From the NCBI GenBank assembly GCA_910574745.1, contig CAJTCE010000015.1, forward strand, positions 16,256-80,255: a stretch of DNA of 64,000 nt, given 5' to 3'. Source of the stretch: Lachnospiraceae bacterium (lineage in GTDB: Bacteria > Bacillota > Clostridia > Lachnospirales > Lachnospiraceae). The notes under the pieces are model-generated. The model made no database searches. It saw nothing but the letters and a program-made list of their open reading frames with translations, and was not told the DNA's origin. Numbering within the stretch: position 1 is the stretch's first letter; each line of letters opens with the position of its first letter. Position numbers and translations under genes: made by a program. This document shows positions 52,295 to 60,710 of the stretch, in pieces.

Positions 52295-54121
52295 ATGTGT
52301 GGTATTGTAGGCTATATCGGAAAGCGGCAGGCGGCTCCCATTATCCTGGAAGGGCTGTCAAGATTGGAATACAGAGGATATGATTCTGCGGGAATTGCCG
52401 TATTTGACGGAGATAAGATCAATATTTCCAAGGCGGCGGGCAGATTGAAGATTCTGGAGGAAATGACCCATAACGGGGAAACACTGAAGGGTTTTGTAGG
52501 AATCGGCCACACCAGATGGGCGACCCACGGAGTGCCCAGTACCATAAACGCCCACCCTCATTATAACAGAGAGGAAACCATTGCGGTGGTTCACAACGGC
52601 ATCATTGAAAATTACATTGCTTTGAGGAAGATGCTTAAGGAGAAGGGCTATGAGATGGTGTCGGATACGGACACGGAAGTCGTTGCCCATTTGATTGATT
52701 ATTATTATAAAGGGAATCCCTTAGAAGCGATTACCAAGGTTCTTCACAGGGTGGAAGGCTCCTATGCATTAGGGGTTATTTTCTCTGAGCATCCGGACCA
52801 GCTTTTTGCGGCAAGAAAGGATTCTCCCCTGATTGTAGGGCAGAATGAGGAAGGATGCTTTATTGCTTCGGATGTCCCTGCAATTTTAAAATATACAAGA
52901 CAGGTAACCTATGTGGACAATCAGGAGATTGTGAGACTTAGGGGCGACCACATGCATTTTTATACAGTGGATGAGGAAGAGATAAAAAAGGAATCCGTAA
53001 CCATAGAATGGGATTCCAAGGCGGCGGAAAAAGGCGGCTACGAGCATTTTATGCTGAAAGAGATGTATGAACAGCCCAAAGGGGTGGCGGATACCTTACT
53101 GCCCCGGATCAAGGACGGCGAAGTGGTTATCGACGAGTTGAATATGACTGATGAAGAGCTTCTTTCGGTTAAGAAGATTTATATCGTGGCCTGCGGCTCC
53201 GCATATCATGTAGGAGTTACGGGAAAATATGTGCTGGAAAACCTGGCGCGGATTTCTGTAGAGGTGGATCTGGCGTCTGAGTTCCGCTACAGGAATCCGG
53301 TTCTGGAGGAAGGGGCCATGGTCATTGTGGTCAGCCAGTCGGGAGAGACGGCAGATACACTTGCCGCCCTTCGGGAATCCCAAAAAAGAGGCTTTAAGGT
53401 GTTAGGTATTGTGAATGTGGTGGGAAGTTCCATTGCAAGGGAAGCGGACAGCGTGCTCTATACATGGGCGGGACCGGAAATTGCAGTTGCCACTACCAAA
53501 GCTTATTCCACCCAGCTCATAGCCTTATATTTACTGGCTTTAAAATTTGCCAGGATCAGAAAAACAGTGGAAGATAAGGTGTTTGCAGGACTTTTAGAGG
53601 ATTTGAAAAAGCTTCCGGACCAGATTGAGCTGCTTTTGTCCAACAAAAACCATATTCAGAAATTTGCAAACCGCTATATCGGCGCCAAGGATATTTTCTT
53701 TATCGGCAGGGGAATTGATTACGCCATTTCCCTAGAAGGCTCTCTGAAGCTGAAAGAGATTTCCTATATTCATTCGGAAGCCTATGCCGCGGGAGAATTA
53801 AAGCACGGCACAATTTCCCTGATTGAGGAAGGGACGCTGGTGGCGGCGGTTGCCACCCAGCCGGAACTGTTTGCAAAAACAATCAGCAATATGGTGGAAG
53901 TTAAGGCAAGGGGCGCCTTTGTGCTGGCCGTAACCAATGAGGGAAATATGGAAATAGAAAAAGCGGCGGATTATGTGATTTATATTCCTGAAACCAATCC
54001 CTGCTTTGCCAATTCCCTGGCCATTATCCCCCTGCAGCTTTTTGGCTATTATGTGGCGGTGGGAAAAGGATGCGATGTGGATAAGCCCAGAAATCTGGCA
54101 AAATCGGTAACTGTTGAGTAA
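52295..54121 (+). CDS. glmS: Glutamine--fructose-6-phosphate aminotransferase
   Basis: 608 residues, full length. N-terminal class II amidotransferase with nucleophile Cys2 (MCGIVGYIG), RLEYRGYDSAG, HTRWATHG; two SIS domains with CGSAYHVG, SQSGETADTL and GRGIDY; C-terminal LAKSVTVE. It makes glucosamine-6-phosphate for UDP-GlcNAc and peptidoglycan. It sits directly behind a GT2 gene with only 3 bp between them and an AAGGAG site inside the upstream gene's end, so the glmS ribozyme usual in front of Firmicute glmS genes cannot fit here. It may be the only copy or a locus-specific second copy. Confidence 0.96.
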   Translation: MCGIVGYIGKRQAAPIILEGLSRLEYRGYDSAGIAVFDGDKINISKAAGRLKILEEMTHNGETLKGFVGIGHTRWATHGVPSTINAHPHYNREETIAVVHNGIIENYIALRKMLKEKGYEMVSDTDTEVVAHLIDYYYKGNPLEAITKVLHRVEGSYALGVIFSEHPDQLFAARKDSPLIVGQNEEGCFIASDVPAILKYTRQVTYVDNQEIVRLRGDHMHFYTVDEEEIKKESVTIEWDSKAAEKGGYEHFMLKEMYEQPKGVADTLLPRIKDGEVVIDELNMTDEELLSVKKIYIVACGSAYHVGVTGKYVLENLARISVEVDLASEFRYRNPVLEEGAMVIVVSQSGETADTLAALRESQKRGFKVLGIVNVVGSSIAREADSVLYTWAGPEIAVATTKAYSTQLIALYLLALKFARIRKTVEDKVFAGLLEDLKKLPDQIELLLSNKNHIQKFANRYIGAKDIFFIGRGIDYAISLEGSLKLKEISYIHSEAYAAGELKHGTISLIEEGTLVAAVATQPELFAKTISNMVEVKARGAFVLAVTNEGNMEIEKAADYVIYIPETNPCFANSLAIIPLQLFGYYVAVGKGCDVDKPRNLAKSVTVE

Positions 54122-54166
54122 CTGGATGAAAATGCAGTTTGATGTTTGGTAAAGTGGTGGTATACG

Positions 54167-55507
54167 ATGGAAATGGACAGGGTACAGGAGCCGGAACACA
54201 AAAATGATTCGGGCGGATTGAAGAAAATGGGAAACAGCCTTTTGTGCGGCCTTATTTTCGGTTTGACGGCGGGTCTTATGATAGTGGTCATCCTGTCGCT
54301 CTTTCCCCGCAGCGGAGAAGGAGATCCGGGAAATGCCGCGGCAGGCACGGAAATGCTGGCGGCGGATAAGGAAGAGGAAGAAAAAGGCGGAGAGAAAGAG
54401 GAGAAATCCGCTGAAAATCCAGGGGAAAACGATGGCGATATCAAGGCGGCGGAAAGTACGGCGGAGAGTCAGACCGTGGTTACGGATGTGACAGAGGTAG
54501 TGGATAATGTTATGCCTTGTGTGGTTTCTATTTTCAGTACCTATGTAATTAATGAGGATTTCTGGGGATACCATTATGATTACGAAGCCGAGGGCGGCGG
54601 TTCGGGTATTATTATGGGCGAAAATGAAACGGAGCTCTTAATCGTAACCAATAACCACGTTGTGGAAGATTCAAAGGAATTAACGGTTCAGTTTATTGAC
54701 GATTCGGTGGCGCCTGCAATGGTAAAGGGAACGGACGAGGATATGGATCTGGCGGTCATCGCCATTGAAATCGCCGATTTAGATCCCGCTACCAAGTCCG
54801 CTATCAGAGTGGCAACCATGGGGGATTCCGATAAATTAAAGGTAGGAGAGCCTGCAATCGCCATAGGAAACGCTTTGGGCTACGGTCAATCCGTTACGAC
54901 AGGAGTCATAAGTGCGGTAAACCGGTCTTATACCGATGAATACGGACCCTTATACGGCGGTTCCTTAGAGGAAGAGAACTATGAAAATGTAAAATATCTG
55001 ATTCAGACCGACGCTGCAATCAATCCGGGCAATTCCGGCGGAGCCCTTTTGAATGTCCGGGGAGAGGTTGTGGGGATTAATTCCAGCAAAATAGCGGAGT
55101 ATACGGTAGAGGGAATGGGATATGCCATTCCGATTTCCACGGCGGAGCCTATTATAGAAGAACTGATGAGTCAAAAAACCAAGACGCCCGGAAAGGTAAA
55201 GCAGAATTCGGCTTATCTGGGCATCAGCGGAATGGCGGTAAGCGGCGAAATGCTTAAGCGGTATGATTTGAAGGAAGGGCTTTACATTACCCAGGTATTT
55301 GCCGATACCCCGGCGAAGGAGGCAGGAATCAGGAAAGGCGATATCCTGCTATCCATAGATGATGTGTCAATAGGGGATATGGATGAGCTTTCCCGGACGC
55401 TTTCCGGTTATGAGGAAGGCGAAAAGGTTGTCGTTAAGCTATTGAAACGCAGTAACAGCGGTTATGTTGAAAAAGAATTAGAGGTTGTACTTGGAGGAAG
55501 AGAATGA
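54167..55507 (+). CDS. HtrA/DegP-like membrane-anchored serine protease
   Basis: 446 residues from ATG 54167 (an upstream TTG at 54146 is less likely). One anchor helix (about 25-45), an acidic linker, a trypsin-like domain with His in VTNNHVVED, Asp in DMDLAVIAI and Ser in NPGNSGGALL, and a C-terminal PDZ domain (about 345-440, GLYITQVFADTPAKEAGIRKGD). Such proteins degrade or refold damaged exported proteins. The gene overlaps the ClpX-like gene by ATGA, so both are made together. Confidence 0.93.
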   Translation: MEMDRVQEPEHKNDSGGLKKMGNSLLCGLIFGLTAGLMIVVILSLFPRSGEGDPGNAAAGTEMLAADKEEEEKGGEKEEKSAENPGENDGDIKAAESTAESQTVVTDVTEVVDNVMPCVVSIFSTYVINEDFWGYHYDYEAEGGGSGIIMGENETELLIVTNNHVVEDSKELTVQFIDDSVAPAMVKGTDEDMDLAVIAIEIADLDPATKSAIRVATMGDSDKLKVGEPAIAIGNALGYGQSVTTGVISAVNRSYTDEYGPLYGGSLEEENYENVKYLIQTDAAINPGNSGGALLNVRGEVVGINSSKIAEYTVEGMGYAIPISTAEPIIEELMSQKTKTPGKVKQNSAYLGISGMAVSGEMLKRYDLKEGLYITQVFADTPAKEAGIRKGDILLSIDDVSIGDMDELSRTLSGYEEGEKVVVKLLKRSNSGYVEKELEVVLGGRE

Positions 55508-57300
55508 CGGACTTTTTTAATTTTGAAAACGATGAGAAAGAAACAATAGCGGATGAAGTTTTTTATGATGAGGAAAAGGAAATATCGGAAGACGACTTCG
55601 ACGAAGACTTTGATGAAGAGCTTTTAGGGGACCTGGAAGCCTCGGAGGAGGATTTTGAAGAGGATGGAGAAAATGAATTCAGGAAACTAATAGGAAATAC
55701 CTTCAAGGGAAGCAGTATGGAAGACGGCTTTGAGGAGGACGAGTTTGAAGGGGACAAGATAGAAGAAGACGACTTTGAAGAAGAACCAGAAGAAGATTTT
55801 CAAGAAGAGATAGAGGAAGAGCTTTTAGAGGAAACGGACAAAAAAGGAAAAGACGGCTCCTATGGGAAGGATAAGGAAGAGCGTGGCGCAAAAGACGGCG
55901 GAGACAAGGAAGACGAATACGAAACGGTATGCTTTATCTGCCGCAGGCCGGAAAGCATTACCGGAAAGCAGTTTAAGATGCCCAATCATATCTGCGTCTG
56001 CAATGACTGCATGCATAAGACCATGGACGCAGTCAGTCAGTTCGATTACCAGGGGATGCTGAGCGACCCGAATCTCTTAAACGGATTGGGGAATTTAGAC
56101 TTTGGGGATGAGGACAAAAATAAGGATATGAAAAACGGATTTCCCAATATCCGCTTTGTCAATATCAGCGACCTCCAGGGAGACGGCGGCATTCCCAATA
56201 AACAAAAGCTAAAGAGAAGAAAAAAGGATGACAAGCCCCTTCTGGATATTAAGAATATTCCCGCTCCTCACAAAATTAAGGCGGGACTGGATGAATACGT
56301 GGTAGGACAGGAAAAGGCCAAAAAGGTAATTTCCGTTGCCGTTTACAATCATTATAAGCGGGTTGCCACCAATACCATGGATGATATTGAAATTGAAAAG
56401 TCGAATATGCTCATGATCGGGCCTACGGGATGCGGAAAGACCTATCTGGTCAAGACGCTGGCAAGGCTTTTAGACGTGCCGCTGGCTATTGCCGACGCTA
56501 CCAGCCTTACAGAGGCGGGATATATCGGCGACGATATTGAAAGCGTGCTTTCCAAGCTTTTGGCGGCAGCAGGAAACGATGTGGACAGGGCTCAGATGGG
56601 AATTGTCTTTATTGATGAGATTGACAAAATTGCCAAAAAGCAGAATACGAATTCCCGTGATGTTTCGGGAGAATCCGTACAGCAGGGGATGTTAAAGCTT
56701 TTAGAAGGGGCGGATATTGAAGTGCCGGTAGGGGCCAACAGCAAAAACGCCATGGTTCCTCTTACCACAATTAATACGAGAAATATTTTATTTATCTGCG
56801 GCGGCGCTTTTCCCGATCTGGATGAAATTATCAAGCAGCGATTGTCCAAGCAAAGCTCTATCGGATTTAACGCCACCTTGAAGGATACCTTTGACAAGGA
56901 AAAAAATATCCACAGCAAGGTAACCATTGAGGATTTGAAGAAATTCGGCATGATTCCCGAATTTTTAGGACGTCTGCCGGTTATTTATACTTTGGACGGC
57001 TTAACGGAAGACATGCTTGTAGACATTTTGAGGGAACCCAAAAACGCTATATTAAAGCAGTATCAGAAGCTTCTTTCTTTAGATGAGGTAGATTTACAGT
57101 TTGATGATAATGCACTGCGCGCCATTGCAAAGAAAGCCATGGAAAAGGATACGGGTGCAAGGGCTTTGCGGGCCATTATTGAGGAATTCATGCTGGACAT
57201 CATGTATGAAATTCCCAAGGACGAGAATATCGGAAGCGTTACCATCACAGGAGAATATATTGAGGGAACAGGCGGGCCAATCATACAGATTCGCGGTTAA
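55504..57300 (+). CDS. ClpX-like AAA+ unfoldase with long acidic N-terminal extension
   Basis: 598 residues against about 420 for ordinary ClpX. Residues 1-140 are an extremely acidic extension, largely Asp and Glu. A ClpX-type zinc finger follows (C143, C146, C166, C169), then a longer than usual linker, and the AAA+ core from about 255: Walker A GPTGCGKT (306-313), pore loop GYIGDD (339-344), Walker B GIVFIDEIDK (366-375) and an SIGF loop like the ClpP-docking IGF. It therefore should unfold proteins and probably feed ClpP. It is translationally coupled to HtrA and lies upstream of a Csp-like protease. It may be a second, specialised ClpX paralogue. Confidence 0.9.
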   Translation: MTDFFNFENDEKETIADEVFYDEEKEISEDDFDEDFDEELLGDLEASEEDFEEDGENEFRKLIGNTFKGSSMEDGFEEDEFEGDKIEEDDFEEEPEEDFQEEIEEELLEETDKKGKDGSYGKDKEERGAKDGGDKEDEYETVCFICRRPESITGKQFKMPNHICVCNDCMHKTMDAVSQFDYQGMLSDPNLLNGLGNLDFGDEDKNKDMKNGFPNIRFVNISDLQGDGGIPNKQKLKRRKKDDKPLLDIKNIPAPHKIKAGLDEYVVGQEKAKKVISVAVYNHYKRVATNTMDDIEIEKSNMLMIGPTGCGKTYLVKTLARLLDVPLAIADATSLTEAGYIGDDIESVLSKLLAAAGNDVDRAQMGIVFIDEIDKIAKKQNTNSRDVSGESVQQGMLKLLEGADIEVPVGANSKNAMVPLTTINTRNILFICGGAFPDLDEIIKQRLSKQSSIGFNATLKDTFDKEKNIHSKVTIEDLKKFGMIPEFLGRLPVIYTLDGLTEDMLVDILREPKNAILKQYQKLLSLDEVDLQFDDNALRAIAKKAMEKDTGARALRAIIEEFMLDIMYEIPKDENIGSVTITGEYIEGTGGPIIQIRG

Positions 57301-57332
57301 GCATATGATAATAAAAAAGTGCGGAGCGTTGT

Positions 57333-59090
57333 ATGGATGCAATAAGAATCGCCTGCAGGAACAGAATTTTATCGAACAGCTATTTAGACCTTTTATTTGA
57401 TTTTGATGTTACGCCGCGGCAGCTGTTTGGAGACAGCGTGGAAACGCCGGATTATTGTGAAGAAGTATTGTTTGAGCATTTGAAAATTTTACATGTGGCT
57501 GCAAATCAGCTGTCGCCTTTAGACGGCCCGGATTACCGCTACCAGTATACGCCTAAATGCTACGGATTAATACAGGATACGGAAGCGCCTCCCTCCGTGG
57601 GGCAGCCCGTACCGGGGACGGGACTGGTGCCGGATTTAACGGCTCTGTCTGAAGCCGGTATTTTGTCGGTAAGCGGCCCGCCCTTGGAGCTGACGGGAAA
57701 AAATGTGTTACTCGGCATTATAGATACGGGAATCCGTTATCAGCTTCCTTCTTTTAGAAGAAGCGACGGTTCAACAAGAGTTTTGTCCATCTGGGATCAG
57801 ACGAATCAGCAGGGCATGCCGCCGGATGGATTTGATTACGGGACAGAATTTACGGAAGCGGAAATTAATTATAATCTGGAAAACGAAGGAGAACTGTTAG
57901 TAACGGATGAAACGGGCCATGGCACCAAGGTAGCGGGAGTGGCGGGGGGCTATGACAGGACCAGCGGCTTTTTAGGTGCGGCTCCGGACGCTTCTTTTAT
58001 TGTAGTAAAGCTGAAACAGGCAAAGGAATATCTGAGAGAGTTTTACCAGATTCCTTCGAATGTGCCTTGTTTCCAGGAAACGGATATTATGCTTGCCCTC
58101 CAGTATTTGGACCGGATGGCGGAAGAACTTAACAGGCCTCTTGTAACCTGTATTGCTTTGGGTACTACTATGGGAGCCCACGACGGGACTTCTCTTTTGG
58201 ATTACTACGTCAATGAGCTTGCCAGAAAACGGAAGCGGTGCATTGTAATCGGCGGAGGGAATGAAGGAAATTCCTCCGGTCATTATGAAGGCAATCTTGT
58301 TATGGCGCCGGGTGCGGCACAGGCCAATGAAGAAATAGAAGTTTTGGTGGGACAGGGAGAAAATGGACTGTGGATGGAACTGTGGGGAAAGGCTCCGGGG
58401 ATTTTTACCGTGTCTATTACCAGTCCCAATGGAGAAACGATACCGGAAATTCCTTTCCGTATAGGACAGAGTGTGGATTATACGTTTATTTATTCCAATA
58501 CAAGGATAACCGTAAAATATATTCTTGTGGAGCAGGGCAATGGGCAGGAACTGATTGTTATGCGCTTTCAGAATCTTTTGCCGGGAATCTGGAAGATCAG
58601 GGTAAATGTAAGCGGCGGCGGAGGTAATTTCCACATATGGCTTCCCATGAGAAATTTTCTGGAAGGGGATACGTATTTTCTTCGTCCCAGTCCTTATAAT
58701 ACCATGACAGAACCGGCATATACCCGGGATGTTATGACGGTAACCACCTATAACAGCGGGGACGGAAGCTTTTACTTAAACAGCGGCAGAGGCTTTAGCA
58801 CAGACGGCTATATTACGCCGGATTTAGCAGCGCCGGGAGTAGGAATTCCAACGCCTTTGCTGGCGGATACCGGCTCCTCCATGTCGGCGGCTATGGCTGC
58901 AGGGGCTGCCGCCTGTTTTATGCAATGGGCGGTTGTAGAGGAACATGACATTCTGGTAAATACTTCTGCCATTAAAAATTATTTTATCAGAGGAGCGAAG
59001 CGTCGGACGGACAGCTACTATCCCACCAGGGAGTGGGGGTATGGAACCCTGGATCTGGCAGGAGTATTTCAGGCTTTGGCAGGAATATAA
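57333..59090 (+). CDS. S8 subtilisin-like peptidase, Csp-like
   Basis: 585 residues with no signal peptide. An N-terminal prodomain-like segment (1-80) precedes the subtilase domain: Asp in IIDTGIRY (D131), His in ETGHGTKVAGV (H196), oxyanion region GGGNEGNSS and Ser in TGSSMSAAMAAG (S516), with a jellyroll-like insert of about 130 residues (PGIFTVSI to IWLPMRN). This layout is that of the clostridial Csp germination proteases. All three catalytic residues are present, although the canonical GTSMA(A/T)P reads GSSMSAA. It is 32 bp after the ClpX-like gene. Confidence 0.88.
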   Translation: MDAIRIACRNRILSNSYLDLLFDFDVTPRQLFGDSVETPDYCEEVLFEHLKILHVAANQLSPLDGPDYRYQYTPKCYGLIQDTEAPPSVGQPVPGTGLVPDLTALSEAGILSVSGPPLELTGKNVLLGIIDTGIRYQLPSFRRSDGSTRVLSIWDQTNQQGMPPDGFDYGTEFTEAEINYNLENEGELLVTDETGHGTKVAGVAGGYDRTSGFLGAAPDASFIVVKLKQAKEYLREFYQIPSNVPCFQETDIMLALQYLDRMAEELNRPLVTCIALGTTMGAHDGTSLLDYYVNELARKRKRCIVIGGGNEGNSSGHYEGNLVMAPGAAQANEEIEVLVGQGENGLWMELWGKAPGIFTVSITSPNGETIPEIPFRIGQSVDYTFIYSNTRITVKYILVEQGNGQELIVMRFQNLLPGIWKIRVNVSGGGGNFHIWLPMRNFLEGDTYFLRPSPYNTMTEPAYTRDVMTVTTYNSGDGSFYLNSGRGFSTDGYITPDLAAPGVGIPTPLLADTGSSMSAAMAAGAAACFMQWAVVEEHDILVNTSAIKNYFIRGAKRRTDSYYPTREWGYGTLDLAGVFQALAGI

Positions 59091-59131
59091 TCCCAAGTGA
59101 AAGCCGGTTTAAAAATGACTGGAGGAAATCT

Positions 59132-59575
59132 ATGGTATTTATCAGCATTATTATCGCAATTGTGGCTGTGGAAGCCGTTATCAAACAGGTAAGGGAGCAG
59201 AATGGCTGCGCCGGGGAAAGGAAGCCCTTTCTTTCGGGAAAGCTGTATCTGACCAAATACCACAATTATGGCGCTTTTTTGAATTTAGGCCAGAAACGGC
59301 CGGAGTTTGTAAAGGGACTGTCGGCAGGATTGTGCATAATCTGTACCATCGTTTTTGTCTTGACTATGGGAACAAGGGGCAAAAAACTGTTAAAAACAGG
59401 CTTATCCGTGCTGTTAGGCGGAGCCTATTCCAATACCTATGACAGGCTTGTCAGGGGATATGTGGTGGATTATTTCGGCTTTCGGGTAAAAAATGAAAGG
59501 CTTGGGAATATCGTTTTTAATATTTCGGATTTCTGCATTATGATCGGAGCGCTTCTTTGCGTGTTAAAAATGTGA
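59132..59575 (+). CDS. LspA-like (signal peptidase II family) membrane protein
   Basis: 147 residues from ATG 59132 (GGAGG at 59121); upstream in-frame starts overlap the preceding gene and are rejected. Four helices. The LspA landmarks are HNYGAFLNLG (44-53), NTYDRLVRGYVVDYF with D113, and FNISDFCI with D133; D113 and D133 correspond to the catalytic aspartate pair. The N-terminal DQxxK region reads EAVIK. It may process lipoproteins or be a specialised paralogue. Confidence 0.8.
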   Translation: MVFISIIIAIVAVEAVIKQVREQNGCAGERKPFLSGKLYLTKYHNYGAFLNLGQKRPEFVKGLSAGLCIICTIVFVLTMGTRGKKLLKTGLSVLLGGAYSNTYDRLVRGYVVDYFGFRVKNERLGNIVFNISDFCIMIGALLCVLKM

Positions 59576-59579
59576 AAAA

Positions 59580-59630
59580 GAAACGTCCCCGCCATTTCAA
59601 CAGATAATGACGGCACGGCGGTACCGTTTC
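59580..59630 (+). terminator. Imperfect hairpin after the LspA-like gene
   Basis: GAAACGTCCCCGCC (59580-59593) pairs with GGCGGTACCGTTTC (59617-59630) at 11 of 14 positions. There is no T run after it, so termination is uncertain. Confidence 0.35.
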
Positions 59631-59659
59631 GTGCAGGATGAAAAGTACAGCGTAAAAAG

Positions 59660-59688
59660 TTGCGGTTTTTCTGCCGATTTGTTATACT
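59660..59688 (+). promoter_or_regulatory. Promoter for the carbamate kinase-like gene
   Basis: TTGCGG (59660-59665) and TATACT (59683-59688) are separated by 17 bp, about 45 bp before ATG 59733. Confidence 0.55.
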
Positions 59689-59732
59689 TTTAGAATATCA
59701 TGCGGATAAAATACGGGAAAGCAGGTAGAAAC

Positions 59733-60668
59733 ATGAACAAAAAGAGAGTAGTAGTTTCATTGGGACATGAAGCGTTAGGATATACCATATCCCAGCAGTG
59801 GGATGCGGTAAAGGATACAGCCAAGGCGTTGGCGGATTTGGTGGAGGAAGGTTACCAGCTGACCATTACCCACAGCAACGGACCGCAGGTTTCCATGATT
59901 CACAAGGCTATGACAGAGCTTCGGAGAATTTATATCGACTACAGTCCCGCGCCTATGTGCGTATGCTCGGCAATGAGCCAGGGCTATGTGGGCTATGACA
60001 TTCAGAATTCCCTGCGTGCGGAGCTTTTAAGCAGGGGGATTTCCAAGCCTGTCAGCACGATTTTAACCCAGGTAACGGTAGACCCTTATGATGAAGCCTT
60101 CTATGATCCCAAGAAGCTGATCGGACGTTATATGAGCGCTGAAGATGCTGAGGTTGAAGTTAAAAAGGGCAATTATGTAAAAGAAGAGCCGGGAAAGGGC
60201 TTCCGCCGTATTGTGGCTGCTCCAAAACCCATTGACATTGTGGAGATTGACGCCATTAAAGCATTGGCGGACGCGGACCAGGTTGTTATTGCCTGCGGCG
60301 GCGGCGGAATTCCCGTTATTGAGCAAAAGCACGCTTTAAAGGGGGCGTCGGCGGTTATTGAAAAGGACTGTATCGCCGGCAAGCTGGCAGCAGATTTAAA
60401 GGCAGACCAGCTTATTATCTTAACGGGCGTGGAGCAGGTTTACAAAAATTTTGAAAAGGAAGACCAGGAAGGCATTTCCGCTATGACGGTTGCAGAGGCA
60501 AAGGCTTACATTGCCGAGGGGCAGTTTGGGGAAGGCGATATGCTGCCAAAGATTGAGGCCGCCATTGATTACCTTCAGAAGGTACCGGAGGGAAGCGTGC
60601 TGATTACCTCCATCGGGAAAACGGCCAGAGCCATTAAGGGAAAGACAGGAACGGTCATTACGGCATAA
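59733..60668 (+). CDS. Carbamate kinase-like amino-acid kinase, divergent
   Basis: 311 residues from ATG 59733. The amino-acid-kinase fold and carbamate-kinase signatures are clear over most of the length (THSNGPQV, AMSQGYVGYDIQ, QVTVDPYDEAF, GKGFRRIVAAPKP, VVIACGGGGIPV, KLAADLKADQLIILTGVEQV, GDMLPKIEAA). Two core loops are altered: the usual LGGNAL is LGHEALG near residue 10, and HGNGPQVG is HSNGPQVS. Ordinary carbamate kinase makes ATP from carbamoyl phosphate, usually beside arginine deiminase genes, which are absent here. The altered phosphate-binding loops suggest a changed substrate or a distinct subfamily. Confidence 0.85.
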   Translation: MNKKRVVVSLGHEALGYTISQQWDAVKDTAKALADLVEEGYQLTITHSNGPQVSMIHKAMTELRRIYIDYSPAPMCVCSAMSQGYVGYDIQNSLRAELLSRGISKPVSTILTQVTVDPYDEAFYDPKKLIGRYMSAEDAEVEVKKGNYVKEEPGKGFRRIVAAPKPIDIVEIDAIKALADADQVVIACGGGGIPVIEQKHALKGASAVIEKDCIAGKLAADLKADQLIILTGVEQVYKNFEKEDQEGISAMTVAEAKAYIAEGQFGEGDMLPKIEAAIDYLQKVPEGSVLITSIGKTARAIKGKTGTVITA

Positions 60669-60710
60669 AAGGCTGATAACCGCGGTGTAAATTTTGCAAC
60701 TGTTTTGCAG

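Noticed and set aside
55563..55757. Ser-rich minus-strand ORF opposite the acidic extension of the ClpX-like gene
   Set aside because: It is the antisense shadow of GAA/GAT/GAG-rich codons (read as TTC/ATC/CTC and TCT/TCC), with no independent signal.
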